Assembly: GCA_001898185.1 (NCBI GenBank) | Contig: MKTI01000006.1 | Coordinates: 62,001-126,000, forward strand | Reading direction: 5' to 3' | Length of the DNA stretch: 64,000 bases | Source of the DNA: Cellulomonas sp. 73-145 | Lineage (GTDB): Bacteria > Actinomycetota > Actinomycetes > Actinomycetales > Cellulomonadaceae | In this document: positions 8,952 through 17,153 of the stretch, piece after piece | How the letters are laid out: every line of letters begins with the position of its first letter | How positions within the stretch are numbered: the first letter of the stretch is position 1 | Position numbers and translations under genes: made by a program | Notes under the pieces: generated by a model | The model's input: the letters and a program-made list of their open reading frames with translations, nothing else | The model's database searches: none | Told to the model about the DNA's origin: nothing

Positions 8952-9533
8952 ATGCTGATCTACTCGATGAGCGTCTCGGTGGACGGGTTCACCGCGGACC
9001 GCGACGGCGACTTCCAGTGGTCCGTGCCGACCGACGAGCAGTTCACGGTGCACCTCGAGGAGGTGCGCAGCCTCGGCGTGCACCTGTGCGGCCGCAAGCT
9101 CTACGAGACGATGCTGGTCTGGGAGACCGACCCGTCGATGCGGGACGACGAGCTGCAGAGCGCTTTCGCCGACGCGTGGACGGCCCTGCCGAAGGTCGTC
9201 TTCAGCCGCACGCTGACCAGCGTCCAGGGCAACGCCCGCCTCGCGACAGGCTCGCTGGCCGAGGAGGTCGCGGCCGCCCGAGCCGGCACGGACAAGCACG
9301 TCGCGATCGGCGGCCCCGGTCTGGCTCGGCAGGCCGTCGAGCTGGGGCTGGTCGACGAGTTCTGGATGTTCCGCAACCCCGTCGTGGTGGGCGGCGGGAA
9401 CCCGTACCTGCCGGCGGTGGCGCAGCGCATCGAGCTTGACCTCGTCGAGACGCGGACCTTCGCCAACCGCGTCCTCTACGAGCGCTACCGCCGCGCGCCG
9501 GGCCCCGTGGCCGCCCGCCCGGGCGCGGCCTAG
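8952..9533 (+). CDS. Dihydrofolate reductase/RibD-C family protein
   Basis: A 193-residue protein that opens with MLIYSMSVSVDGFTADRDG, the beta-strand and loop typical of the DHFR-fold RibD C-terminal family, followed by LCGRKLYETM, VVFSRTL, KHVAIGGPGLARQAVELGLVDEF and PVVVGGGNPYLP. Members are NAD(P)H-dependent reductases, but many small stand-alone actinobacterial ones have no assigned substrate. There is no riboflavin gene nearby, so a role in riboflavin synthesis is unlikely. Confidence 0.85.
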   Translation: MLIYSMSVSVDGFTADRDGDFQWSVPTDEQFTVHLEEVRSLGVHLCGRKLYETMLVWETDPSMRDDELQSAFADAWTALPKVVFSRTLTSVQGNARLATGSLAEEVAAARAGTDKHVAIGGPGLARQAVELGLVDEFWMFRNPVVVGGGNPYLPAVAQRIELDLVETRTFANRVLYERYRRAPGPVAARPGAA

Positions 9534-9536
9534 CCT
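9531..9536 (+). promoter_or_regulatory. Probable leaderless -10 box overlapping a stop codon
   Basis: TAGCCT ends 6 nt before the GTG at 9543. Its TAG is the stop codon of the preceding gene, so promoter and stop share bases. Confidence 0.4.
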
Positions 9537-9542
9537 GACGCC

Positions 9543-10160
9543 GTGGCCCGCTACCTGGACGTCCACCCCACCACCCCGCAGCCGCGGCTGATCTCACAGG
9601 TGGTGGCGATGCTGCGCGACGGCGCGCTGATCGCCTACCCCACCGACTCGATGTACGCGCTGGGCGCCCGCCTCGACAACCACGACGGTGCCGAGCGCAT
9701 CCGCCGCATCCGGCACCTCGACGACCACCACCACTTCACGCTGATGTGCGCCGACTTCGCGCAGCTGGGACAGCTGGTGCACCTGGACAACAACGAGTTC
9801 CGGGCGATCAAGGCGGCGACGCCCGGCCCCTACACGTTCATCCTCAAGGCGACCCCCGAGGTGCCGCGGCGGCTGGCGCACGCCAAGAAGCGGTCGGTGG
9901 GAGTGCGCATCCCCGACCACCCGGTGGCGCTGGCGATCCTGCACGAGCTGGGCGAGCCGTTGCTGTCGTCGTCCCTGCTGATGCCGGGCACGGAGTGGCC
10001 GCTGACCGAGGGGTGGCAGGTGAAGGAGGAGCTGGACGACCTGGTCGACGCCGTGGTGGACGGTGGCGACTGCGGGACCACCCCGACCACGGTGGTCGAC
10101 TGGACGTCCGGCGAGCCCGAGATCGTCCGCGTCGGCGCGGGCGACCCCGACCGGTTCTGA
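9543..10160 (+). CDS. Sua5/YciO/YrdC-family protein (threonylcarbamoyl-AMP synthase-like)
   Basis: A 205-residue protein with the YrdC-like fold: LIAYPTDSMYALGARLDN (KxR/SxN-region equivalent), HHFTLMCADFAQLGQLV, TPGPYTFILKAT, KRSVGVRIPDHPVALAIL and a terminal TTVVDWT. Family members bind RNA/ATP; Sua5/TsaC make threonylcarbamoyl-AMP for tRNA t6A37. The HHHF and KKRSVGVR pattern is closer to the YciO branch, whose physiological role is less certain. The GTG start is 9 nt after the previous stop and just downstream of a TAGCCT box. Confidence 0.85.
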   Translation: MARYLDVHPTTPQPRLISQVVAMLRDGALIAYPTDSMYALGARLDNHDGAERIRRIRHLDDHHHFTLMCADFAQLGQLVHLDNNEFRAIKAATPGPYTFILKATPEVPRRLAHAKKRSVGVRIPDHPVALAILHELGEPLLSSSLLMPGTEWPLTEGWQVKEELDDLVDAVVDGGDCGTTPTTVVDWTSGEPEIVRVGAGDPDRF

Positions 10161-10163
10161 CCG

Positions 10164-10709
10164 ATGCGCCACGCGACCGACGACGAGAGCCGATCCGGCC
10201 GGTACGTCGCGGTGGTCGGTCCGTCGGAGTGCACCCGCGTGCAGCAGGACGTGGCCGAGCGGCTGGGCCGGGCGCTGGCCGAGCGTGGTGACGTGGTGCT
10301 CTGCGGCGGTGGCGACGGGGTGATGGCGGCCGTCGCGCGCGGGGCGACGGAGGCCGGCGGGGTGGTCGTCGGGATCCTGCCCGGCGACGACCGGCACGCC
10401 GCCAACCCGTGGGTGACGATCGCCCTGGCGACCGGCCTGGGCGAGCTGCGGAACGGGCTGATCGTGTGGGCGGCCGACGCGGTGGTGGCCGTCGGCGGCA
10501 GCTGGGGCACGTTGAGCGAGGTGGCGATGGCCACCCGGACCGGCGTGCCGGTGGTGTCGCTGGACGGGTGGACGCCGGCGGTCGCCGGTACCTCCGCCGC
10601 ACAGGACGGCGTACCGGGACCGGTCGAGGCCGGCACGGTCGACGAGGCCCTGGCCACGCTGGACCGGCTGCTGAGGGTCAGGCGCAACGGGGCGCAGCTT
10701 CACGGGTGA
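10164..10709 (+). CDS. LOG-family-like (TIGR00725-type) nucleotide-binding protein
   Basis: A 181-residue Rossmann-type protein: YVAVVGPSECT near the start, ERGDVVLCGGGDGVMAAVARGATEAGGVVVGILPG, then NGLIVWAADAVVAVGGSWGTLSEVAMATRTGVPVVSL. The glycine-rich GGxxGxM and GGxxGTLxE motifs are those of the 'lysine decarboxylase'/LOG superfamily, whose known members are cytokinin-type phosphoribohydrolases. The short TIGR00725 type has no proven function. It follows the Sua5-like gene by 3 nt, so the two are probably cotranscribed. Confidence 0.82.
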   Translation: MRHATDDESRSGRYVAVVGPSECTRVQQDVAERLGRALAERGDVVLCGGGDGVMAAVARGATEAGGVVVGILPGDDRHAANPWVTIALATGLGELRNGLIVWAADAVVAVGGSWGTLSEVAMATRTGVPVVSLDGWTPAVAGTSAAQDGVPGPVEAGTVDEALATLDRLLRVRRNGAQLHG

Positions 10710-10790
10710 CGAGCGCTGATCGTCTGGCCTTCCCAAAGGTCCCCCGCGCGGTCGATCATTCGGTCGACGGGATTCCAGGGGGTGATCCAC

Positions 10791-11216
10791 ATGGCCGTCA
10801 GGCTCTTTCGTCGCCGCGAGCGCATCCCCGCATGGGCCGCTGACATCGCCACCCTCGGCGCCGAGGCAACCACACAGCTGCTGCGCCGCGTCCTTGTGCT
10901 GAGCCCCGCGTACCTGGCGATCGACGCCTTCGAGATGCCCGGCACCGACGCCTCGGCGGAACCGTTCCGTGCCGCCCTGCTCGAGCACTCCCCTGGTCGC
11001 CAGACGGGCATCCTCGTCCCCGTGTCCGACCAAGGTCTGGTCGACGCGTTCTGCCGGTTCGCCCCGTACTCCGCCGACGCCGTCATGGGACGAACCGGTG
11101 CCGCTGACCTGATCGTCCAGTGCCTCGACGGCGAGACCGTCCTGATCGAGATGACGGACGAGGAGCTGCAGCTCACCGGTGTCGAGCTGACAGCGCTCTG
11201 GCGCCAGGTGCCCTGA
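10791..11216 (+). CDS. Hypothetical protein
   Basis: A 141-residue soluble protein with no motif I recognise. It begins MAVRLFRRRERIPAWAADIATLGAEATTQLLRR and ends in a beta-rich part (GETVLIEMTDEELQLTGVELTALWRQVP). A GTG lies 9 nt upstream at 10782, but the AGGGGG at about 10777-10782 is ideally spaced for the ATG at 10791. The stop is 15 nt from the convergent thiD stop. Codon use is slightly less extreme than in its neighbours. Confidence 0.65.
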   Translation: MAVRLFRRRERIPAWAADIATLGAEATTQLLRRVLVLSPAYLAIDAFEMPGTDASAEPFRAALLEHSPGRQTGILVPVSDQGLVDAFCRFAPYSADAVMGRTGAADLIVQCLDGETVLIEMTDEELQLTGVELTALWRQVP

Positions 11217-11231
11217 CGCCTCCGGTCGTCC

Positions 11232-12038
11232 TCAGTGCGTCCAGAGGGCGTGGAAGTGGTGCACCGGGCCGTGGCCGTGGCCGATCTGCAGCTCGTCGGC
11301 GTGGCGCAGCGCCTCGGTCAACCAGGCCTTCGCGTCCCGGGCGGTGTCGAGCCACGTGTCCCGCTGCGGTCGCAGCGCGGCGAGCGCCGACGAGAGGGTG
11401 CAACCGGTGCCGTGGGTGTTCCGGGTCGGGATGCGCGGCGCCTTGAGCAGCGTCGAGCCGGTGGGCTCGGCGAGCACGTCGACCGCCGTCACGTCGTCCA
11501 GGTGACCGCCCTTGAGCAGCACCCGCTCGGCGCCGAGGCCGCGGAGCGCGGCGGCCTGCGCGAGCATCTCGTCGACGTCGCCGGCTACCGGGCCGTCCAG
11601 CAGCACGGCGGCCTCGCCCAGGTTCGGAGTGATCACGGAGGCGAGCGGAAGCAGCGCGCGGACGGCCTCCACCGCGTCGTCGGCCAGCAGGCGGTCGCCG
11701 CTGGTGGCCACCATGACCGGGTCGAGGACGACGATCGGCGGCCGGTGCGCCTCGAGGAAGCGCCCGACGGCGGCCGCGACGGCCGCGTCGGCCAGCATGC
11801 CGATCTTCACGGCATCGATCCGCACGTCCGCGACCAGGGTGTCCAGCTGCTGCGCGACGAACTCCGGCGGCACCACGTGCACGCCTGTGACGCCGACGGT
11901 GCTCTGGGCGGTCAGCGCCGTGATCACGCTGGTGCCGAACGCGCCGAGGGCGCTGAACGTCTTCAGGTCGGCCTGGATGCCGGCACCGCCGGACGGGTCG
12001 CTACCGGCGATGGTCAGCGCGACCGGTGGGCGGCTCAC
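11232..12038 (-). CDS. thiD: Hydroxymethylpyrimidine/phosphomethylpyrimidine kinase ThiD
   Basis: A 268-residue ribokinase-fold enzyme that phosphorylates HMP and HMP-P for thiamin synthesis or salvage. The signature TIAGSDPSGGAGIQADLKTFSALGAFG is at the N-terminus, with LDPVMVATSGDRLL in the middle and NTHGTGCTLSSALAAL (catalytic Cys region) near the end. The GTG at 12038 overlaps the ThiE stop by 4 nt (GTGA). The frame is open much further upstream, but that is the shadow of thiE. It is the last gene of the TPP-regulated operon. Confidence 0.95.
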   Translation of the reverse strand: MSRPPVALTIAGSDPSGGAGIQADLKTFSALGAFGTSVITALTAQSTVGVTGVHVVPPEFVAQQLDTLVADVRIDAVKIGMLADAAVAAAVGRFLEAHRPPIVVLDPVMVATSGDRLLADDAVEAVRALLPLASVITPNLGEAAVLLDGPVAGDVDEMLAQAAALRGLGAERVLLKGGHLDDVTAVDVLAEPTGSTLLKAPRIPTRNTHGTGCTLSSALAALRPQRDTWLDTARDAKAWLTEALRHADELQIGHGHGPVHHFHALWTH

Positions 12039-12874
12039 AGCACGAACCTCTGGGTGGGGACCCCGGCCCAGGCGTGGGGTCCGGCTGCCGCGTCGTCCGG
12101 CCCGGAGCCAGCAGCACCCGCGCCGACCACGCCCCCGCCGACCGCATGCCCGCCGACCGCATGCCCGCCGAGCGCGCCCGCTTCCGCCGCACCCGAGCCG
12201 ACCGCGCCGTCCCACGCCGCGCGCAGGGCCAGCGCCGCGGCGCCGACGTCCGGCTGCCCGCAGATGGCGCTGATCACGGCGACCCCCGCGGCACCGGTCG
12301 CGGCCACCGCCGGCACGCGGTCCACCGTGATCCCGCCGATCGCCACGCACGGCCACGGGCTGGCGGCGGACAGCTCGCGCAGCCGCTCCAGGCCGCTGGC
12401 CGGTGCCGCGTCCGGCTTCGAGCCGGTGGGCCACACCGGCCCCACACCGAGGTAGTCCAGGGCGTCCGCCGGCAGGGCGGTAGCGGCCTGCACGTGCGAG
12501 GCGGTCTGCACGGACAGGCCCAGGTAGGCGTGCGGGCCGAGCAGGGCGCGGGCGTCGAGCACGTCGGCGTCGCCCTGGCCGACGTGGGCACCGTCGGCCC
12601 CGATCGCCTGGACCAGGTGCACCCGGTCGTTGACCAGGAGCGGGACCCCGGTGCCGGCCAGCTCGGCGACCAGCGCCCGGCCGAGCACGACGAGGTCGGC
12701 GTCGTCGGCGTCCGGGTCGCGCAGCTGCACCACCGTGACGCCCGCGGCGACGGCGGCGGCGACCGTGGCCGGCACGCCGAACGCGCCGCACTGGCCGGTG
12801 TCGGTGATCAGGTAGACCGACAGGTCGAGCGGTGCGCGGCCGCCGCCCGTGGTCCGGGGTCCGGTGCCGTCCAT
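12035..12874 (-). CDS. thiE: Thiamin-phosphate synthase ThiE with Ala/Gly-rich C-terminal tail
   Basis: A 279-residue protein whose first 220 residues are a TIM-barrel thiamin-phosphate pyrophosphorylase: SVYLITDTGQCG, VQLRDP (usually VQLREK), LLVNDRVHLVQAIGADGAHVGQ, YLGVGPVWPTGSK, CVAIGGITVDRVP, GVAVISAI. It joins HMP-PP to thiazole phosphate. About 60 extra residues follow, rich in Ala and Gly (GGHAVGGHAVGGG), encoded partly by a 15-bp tandem repeat near 12125-12170. The family usually ends near residue 215-220, so this is an unusual low-complexity tail. It overlaps thiM by 1 nt and thiD by 4 nt. Confidence 0.93.
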   Translation of the reverse strand: MDGTGPRTTGGGRAPLDLSVYLITDTGQCGAFGVPATVAAAVAAGVTVVQLRDPDADDADLVVLGRALVAELAGTGVPLLVNDRVHLVQAIGADGAHVGQGDADVLDARALLGPHAYLGLSVQTASHVQAATALPADALDYLGVGPVWPTGSKPDAAPASGLERLRELSAASPWPCVAIGGITVDRVPAVAATGAAGVAVISAICGQPDVGAAALALRAAWDGAVGSGAAEAGALGGHAVGGHAVGGGVVGAGAAGSGPDDAAAGPHAWAGVPTQRFVL

Positions 12875-13680
12875 CAGCCCAGCTTCACCTCGGCCGCCAG
12901 GGTCTCGGGCGTCAGCAGGCTGAGCTCGTCGAGCAGCGCCGTGGCGAACCCGCCGGGGCCGCGCGTGGTCAGCACCGCGTGGTCGGCGCTGACGGTCAGC
13001 ATCGCCGTCGCCGCCGTCGCGGCCAGCAGCGGGTCGTCGACCGCGGCCGCGAAACCTGCCATCAGCGCGCCGAGCGAGCAGCCCACGCCGGTGACCCGCG
13101 TCAGCCACTCGTGCCCGTTGCTCACCAGCACCATGCGGTCGCCGTCGGTGAGGTGGTCCGTCGGGCCCGAGACCGCCACCACCGTCCGGTTGTCCCGCGC
13201 CACCGCGCGCGCCACCTCGGCCGCCGCCTCCGGCGAGTCGGTCGCGTCGACGCCCTTGCCGCCGGCCCCGCCGGCGAGCGCCAGGATCTCCGACGCGTTG
13301 CCGCGCACGATCGTCGGCGACGACGCGCCGAGCAGCTCGATCGCCAGGTCGGTGCGCCAGCGCAGGCCGCCGGCGGCCACCGGGTCGAGCACCCACGGCG
13401 TGCCGGCGTCGGCCGCCGCGGCCGCGGCCAGCCGCATCCCGTCGGTGGTGTCGTCGTACGGGGTGCCCAGGTTCACCAGCACGCCACCGGCGATCCGGGC
13501 GAACTCACCGGCCTCGTGCGGGTTGTCCACCATCGCCGGTGCCGCGCCCGCGGCGAGCAGCAGGTTGGCGGTCCACTGCGCGACGACGATGTTGGTCAGG
13601 CACTGCACCAGCGGCGTCGTGTCCCGGAACGCCTCGAGCGCCTCCCCCACCGCGACGGCGGTCACGGGCTGACGGGTCAT
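12874..13680 (-). CDS. thiM: Hydroxyethylthiazole kinase ThiM
   Basis: A 268-residue kinase that phosphorylates the thiazole alcohol (THZ) recovered from the environment. Family motifs: PLVQCLTNIVVAQWTANLLLAAGAAPAMVDNPHEAGEF, VLDPVAAGG, IVRGNASEILALAGG, VAVSGPTDHLTDG and RVTGVGCSLGALMAGF with the catalytic Cys. Its presence with thiD, thiE and a transporter marks the operon as salvage, not de novo synthesis. The start overlaps the cytX stop by 4 nt. Confidence 0.95.
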   Translation of the reverse strand: MTRQPVTAVAVGEALEAFRDTTPLVQCLTNIVVAQWTANLLLAAGAAPAMVDNPHEAGEFARIAGGVLVNLGTPYDDTTDGMRLAAAAAADAGTPWVLDPVAAGGLRWRTDLAIELLGASSPTIVRGNASEILALAGGAGGKGVDATDSPEAAAEVARAVARDNRTVVAVSGPTDHLTDGDRMVLVSNGHEWLTRVTGVGCSLGALMAGFAAAVDDPLLAATAATAMLTVSADHAVLTTRGPGGFATALLDELSLLTPETLAAEVKLG

Positions 13681-15089
13681 CGAGCACCTTCCTCGTCCTG
13701 CGCGACCAGCTCCGCCTCGGCGGGTGCCTCGTCACGCGTCTCGTCGTACGTCGTCGGCTCGTCCGGCACTTCCGGACCCCGCAGCAGCGGGGTGAGCAGG
13801 GCGGCGACAACCGCAGCCACCACGAAGGAGAAGATCGACGCGCCCAGCCAGCTCGGTGCGGTGAAGTGCAGCGCCGAGCCCAGGCCGGACCAGATGGGCA
13901 CCCACCACGTCAGCGCACCGGGGTTGACCAGCTGGTAGGCGACGAAGCCGGCGGCCCACGCGATCAACGTCGCCCACCGGGTGCGGCTCCCCGTGGACAG
14001 GTCCCAGCGCCCGCGCCGCAGCCAGAACCAGTCGACCAACAGCACGCCGAGCAGCGGCACGAACACCGAGCCGATCAGCAGCAGGAAGCTCTCGTAGTCG
14101 GCGATGTTCAGCGCCACGGCGGCGACGGTGGACACCGCGCCGATCACCAGGGCCAGCACCCGCCGGTCCCAACGGGGCCGCAGGTTCTGCACCGAGACGG
14201 CCGTGGAGTAGGTGTCGGCGAACGACTGGTCGAGCTCGCGGATGGTCAGCACACCGAACACGAGGGCGCCCAGCGGCACGGCGATGAAGCTGCCGAAGAT
14301 CTTGTCCGGGTCCCGGCCGGCGACCGTGACCAGGGCGAGCAGGCCCAGCGCGTAGCAGGCGAACTGCGTCACCGCGTAGCCGACGGAGGTGCCGATGAAG
14401 GCCTTGTGCGGCGTGCGCGAGTGCCGGGCGTAGTCGGCCACCAGCGGCACCCAGGAGACGGTCACGCCGATCACGGTGTCCACCGCCACCCAGAAGCCGT
14501 TCCAGCCGCCGTCGTTCAGGGCGGGCAGCGGGTGCCGCAGCAGCTGCACGGCCAGGTACGCCAGCGCCACCATCACGACGATCGTCACGTACTTGCGCAG
14601 CACGCGGATCCACGCCAGCGGCCGCAGCGCGAGCGCGGTGCTGAGCACGCCCGCCGCCACCGCGTAGGCCCAGCGCGGCACGCCTGGCGCCAGCTGGCTC
14701 AGCGCCGTGCTGATGGTGACCAGCTCGAACGTGGTCCAACCGATCAGCTGAACGATGTTGAGCACGGTCGGCACGTACGACGCCCTGGTGCCGAACAGGC
14801 CGCGCAGCAGCACCATCGACGGCGCCCCGGTCCGGGCGCCCGGGATGGCGATCGCGCCGATGCCGAGCGACCCGAGCACGGTGCCGACGACCACCGCGAC
14901 CAGCGCGGCACCGAGCGACATGCCCGGGTCGGCCACCGGCACCAGCACGAAGATCGCGCCCGTGAACCCGAGCAGGCTCACGCCGAGGTTGCCCCACAGG
15001 CCCAGCTGGTCGGCCAGCCCGAGCACGCGCGGTGCCGGCGCCTCGAGGGTCAGCGGCGCCTCGGTCGGACGGTCCTGAACTGCTGTCAT
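13677..15089 (-). CDS. cytX: NCS1-family HMP transporter (CytX-like)
   Basis: A 470-residue NCS1 transporter with about 12 membrane segments; family sequence blocks include LGLADQLGLWGNLGVSLLGFTGAIF, GSLGIGAIAIPGARTGAPSMVLLRGLFGTRASYVPTVLNIVQLIGWTTFEL and WVPLVADYARHS. NCS1 proteins downstream of TPP riboswitches are predicted hydroxymethylpyrimidine permeases (CytX). It is the first gene of the thiamin salvage operon. GGGAGG lies 6 nt upstream of the ATG, on the edge of the riboswitch. Confidence 0.9.
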   Translation of the reverse strand: MTAVQDRPTEAPLTLEAPAPRVLGLADQLGLWGNLGVSLLGFTGAIFVLVPVADPGMSLGAALVAVVVGTVLGSLGIGAIAIPGARTGAPSMVLLRGLFGTRASYVPTVLNIVQLIGWTTFELVTISTALSQLAPGVPRWAYAVAAGVLSTALALRPLAWIRVLRKYVTIVVMVALAYLAVQLLRHPLPALNDGGWNGFWVAVDTVIGVTVSWVPLVADYARHSRTPHKAFIGTSVGYAVTQFACYALGLLALVTVAGRDPDKIFGSFIAVPLGALVFGVLTIRELDQSFADTYSTAVSVQNLRPRWDRRVLALVIGAVSTVAAVALNIADYESFLLLIGSVFVPLLGVLLVDWFWLRRGRWDLSTGSRTRWATLIAWAAGFVAYQLVNPGALTWWVPIWSGLGSALHFTAPSWLGASIFSFVVAAVVAALLTPLLRGPEVPDEPTTYDETRDEAPAEAELVAQDEEGAR

Positions 15090-15095
15090 CGAATG

Positions 15096-15192
15096 CCTCC
15101 CTACGCCGGCATTACCCGGTCAGGTTCGTACGGTCGGCGACGCCTGGATGTCGCCCTCTCAGCCCGGTCGTGCCCGAGCTCCCGTGTGTGCG
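15096..15192 (-). promoter_or_regulatory. TPP riboswitch
   Basis: Read on the minus strand, the leader has the two conserved cores of the THI element: GGGCTGAGAGGG near 15155-15166, and GAACCTGACCGGGTAATGCC followed by GGCGTAGGGA near 15100-15128. Thiamin pyrophosphate binding to this aptamer shuts off thiamin genes. The 3' edge (AGGGAGG, 15096-15101) is also the ribosome binding site of cytX, so control is most likely at translation initiation. Confidence 0.93.
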
Positions 15193-15372
15193 AGGCGACG
15201 GTACCCCGCTCGGCGGCGGACCACTATCCGCGCCCGCGGACCGCGGCCGGCGGGTGCCGCACTGGGGTGCGCGGAGGGCCTGGACGTCGCGAGGGCCTAC
15301 ATGTCGGCTGTCCGGGACACGGGATGATGGACATGCGAGGCACACGGCCCGCGATCCAGGAAGCAGGCGACG

Positions 15373-15627
15373 GTGAGCGACGAGCTGGCCCGGACGGCCG
15401 ACGACCACGAGCCGGTCCCGGCGAAGACGACGGAGACCGAGGCCGCTGCCCCGGCGCGGCCGCCACTGACGAGCATCCTGTTCCGGCAGGTCGGCACGCT
15501 GGCCGGTGGCGCCCTGCTGGGCCAGGCGACGTGGGGCAGCCCCTGGTTCGTCGCCGTGGTGGCCGCCGTGGTGCTGATCGAGGGGCTGATCATCTGGGAC
15601 TGGCGGCACCCGAAGCGTCGGGCGTAG
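15373..15627 (+). CDS. Small single-span membrane protein
   Basis: An 84-residue protein: acidic N-terminal 30 residues (EPVPAKTTETEAAAP), one membrane segment at about 55-74 (SPWFVAVVAAVVLIEGLIIW), then a basic end (RHPKRRA). GTG start with AGGAAG 9 nt upstream. It lies between the divergent thiamin operon and the convergent aldo/keto reductase. Function unknown. Confidence 0.6.
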   Translation: MSDELARTADDHEPVPAKTTETEAAAPARPPLTSILFRQVGTLAGGALLGQATWGSPWFVAVVAAVVLIEGLIIWDWRHPKRRA

Positions 15628-15669
15628 GCGCGTCGTCGTCGGACCGTCTGCCGCACCGGTCGGAGCCTC

Positions 15670-16551
15670 TCAGCGAGGCGCAGCTCCGATCGTGTCCAGC
15701 TCCGCGACGTCCTTCGTCGAGAGCTGAAGGCCCGCTCCGGCGGCGTTCTCGCGCAGGTGGGCCACCGACGACGTCCCGGGGATCAGCAGGATGTTCGGGG
15801 ACCGCTGCAGCAGCCAGGCCAGGGCGACCGACATGGGCGCGGCACCGAGCCTCGCCGCGACCTTCGCCAGGGTGTCGGACTGCAGAGGGCTGAACCCGCC
15901 GAGCGGGAAGAAGGGCACGTAGGCGACGCCCTCGGCGGCGAGGCGGTCGACGAGCTCGTCGTCCTGCCGGACGGCGAGGTTGTAGAGGTTCTGCACGCTC
16001 ACGATCGGCGCGATCGCCTGGGCCTGCGCCACCTGGTCCGCCGTGGCGTTGCTGACGCCGAGGTGGCGGATCACGCCCTGCTGCTGCAGGTCCACGAGAG
16101 CGGCGAAGGCGTCGGCGATGGGCTCCTGGACGGGGCCCAGGCCGTTGCCGAGGCGCAGGTGCACCAGATCCAGGGTGTCGACGCCCAGGGTCTGCAGGTT
16201 GGCCTCGATCTGACGTCGCAGGTCGTCGGGCTCACGAGCGGGCGGCCAGCCCCCTGCCGCATCCCGGAAGGCCCCGACCTTGGTGGCGATGTGCACCGTG
16301 GGCGAGTACGGGTGCAGCGCCTCGCGGATCAGCTCGTTGGTGACCCGCGGACCGTAGGCGTCGGAGGTGTCGAGGTGGGTGATCCCCAGGTCGACCGCCT
16401 CTCGCAGCACGGCCAGCGCGCCCTCGCGGTCGGCGGGCGGACCCATCACCCCGGGGCCGGCGAGCTGCATGGCGCCGTAGCCGAACCGGGTGACCGTCAG
16501 GTCGCCGAGGGTCCAGGTGCCGCCGGGGAGCGTGGGACGGGTGGTGCTCAT
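15670..16551 (-). CDS. Aldo/keto reductase
   Basis: A 293-residue NAD(P)H-dependent oxidoreductase. The catalytic tetrad is visible: D61 and Y66 in HLDTSDAYG, K91 in IATKVG and H131 in LVHLRL. The C-terminal cofactor-binding part reads LIPGTSSVAHLRENAAGAGLQLS. The substrate is not predictable. It is divergent from an HxlR regulator, 114 nt away, a common arrangement for redox enzymes controlled by HxlR/YodB-type sensors. Confidence 0.92.
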   Translation of the reverse strand: MSTTRPTLPGGTWTLGDLTVTRFGYGAMQLAGPGVMGPPADREGALAVLREAVDLGITHLDTSDAYGPRVTNELIREALHPYSPTVHIATKVGAFRDAAGGWPPAREPDDLRRQIEANLQTLGVDTLDLVHLRLGNGLGPVQEPIADAFAALVDLQQQGVIRHLGVSNATADQVAQAQAIAPIVSVQNLYNLAVRQDDELVDRLAAEGVAYVPFFPLGGFSPLQSDTLAKVAARLGAAPMSVALAWLLQRSPNILLIPGTSSVAHLRENAAGAGLQLSTKDVAELDTIGAAPR

Positions 16552-16619
16552 GCATCGGCCTCTCGCGAGTCGGGTGGTGCGGAGCGACCACGATGGACGG
16601 CGCCGCTACCCTTCGGGAA

Positions 16620-16648
16620 GTAGTTACCCGAAAGTGCGTAGGTACCCG
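16620..16648. promoter_or_regulatory. Direct repeats, likely HxlR-type operator
   Basis: GTAGTTACCCG (16620-16630) and GTAGGTACCCG (16638-16648) are direct repeats 18 bp apart, in the space between the divergent reductase and HxlR genes. TTCGGG/CCCGAA around 16612-16632 adds an inverted repeat. Confidence 0.5.
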
Positions 16649-16665
16649 CGACGGGATCGAGTCCG

Positions 16666-17103
16666 ATGCCCACGATGACGGCCGCGCAGAAGCAGGCCCA
16701 GGCAAAGGCGCAGTACAACGCCTTCCTGGCCGCGTGCCCGAGCCAGCAGCTGCTCGCTCGTATCTCGGACAAGTGGGTGACGCTGGTGCTCTCCGCGCTG
16801 GGCAGCGGTCCGGACTGCACCGGTGAGCCACGGCCGATGCGGTACTCCGAGCTCGCCCGCGTCCTGGCCGGCGTCAGCCCCAAGATGCTCTCCCAGACGC
16901 TACGGACGCTGCAGCGCGACGGTCTGCTGTCGCGGACGGCGACGGCCACCGTGCCGGTGACGGTCACCTACGAGCTGACCGACCTGGGACTCTCCCTGCA
17001 CCGGACGGTCCGCCAGCTCAAGCGGTGGGCGGAGACGCACATGGACGAGGTCGCCGCCAACCGGGCAGTGCACGACGGCGGCGACGCGGGTACGACGGTG
17101 TGA
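16666..17103 (+). CDS. HxlR-family winged-helix regulator
   Basis: A 145-residue regulator with the HxlR core: CPSQQLLARISDKWVTLVLSAL (Cys followed by the first helix), YSELARVLAGVSPKMLSQTLRTLQRDGLLSRT (recognition helix), VTYELTDLGLSLHRTVRQLKRWAETHM. The N-terminal Cys lies where redox-sensing HxlR proteins such as YodB/HypR carry their reactive Cys. It probably controls the divergent aldo/keto reductase and itself. An in-frame ATG at 16675 is an alternative start. Confidence 0.9.
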   Translation: MPTMTAAQKQAQAKAQYNAFLAACPSQQLLARISDKWVTLVLSALGSGPDCTGEPRPMRYSELARVLAGVSPKMLSQTLRTLQRDGLLSRTATATVPVTVTYELTDLGLSLHRTVRQLKRWAETHMDEVAANRAVHDGGDAGTTV

Positions 17104-17141
17104 GGGCGCGGGGCGTCGGCCACCTCGTCGGACGGGCGTCG

Positions 17142-17147
17142 TAGCGT
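17142..17147 (+). promoter_or_regulatory. Probable leaderless -10 box (TAGCGT)
   Basis: TAGCGT ends 6 nt before the GTG at 17154. No good -35 is visible. Confidence 0.4.
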
Positions 17148-17153
17148 GCGGGG

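Noticed and set aside
12035..12180. Frameshift at the end of thiE
   Set aside because: The extra Ala/Gly-rich tail stays in frame to a stop that overlaps the thiD start exactly as GTGA, so it is a real extension.
11232..12791. A ThiE-ThiD fusion suggested by a 519-codon open frame
   Set aside because: The part upstream of 12038 is antisense-like composition in the wrong frame for ThiE; ThiE and ThiD are separate proteins in different frames overlapping by 4 nt.
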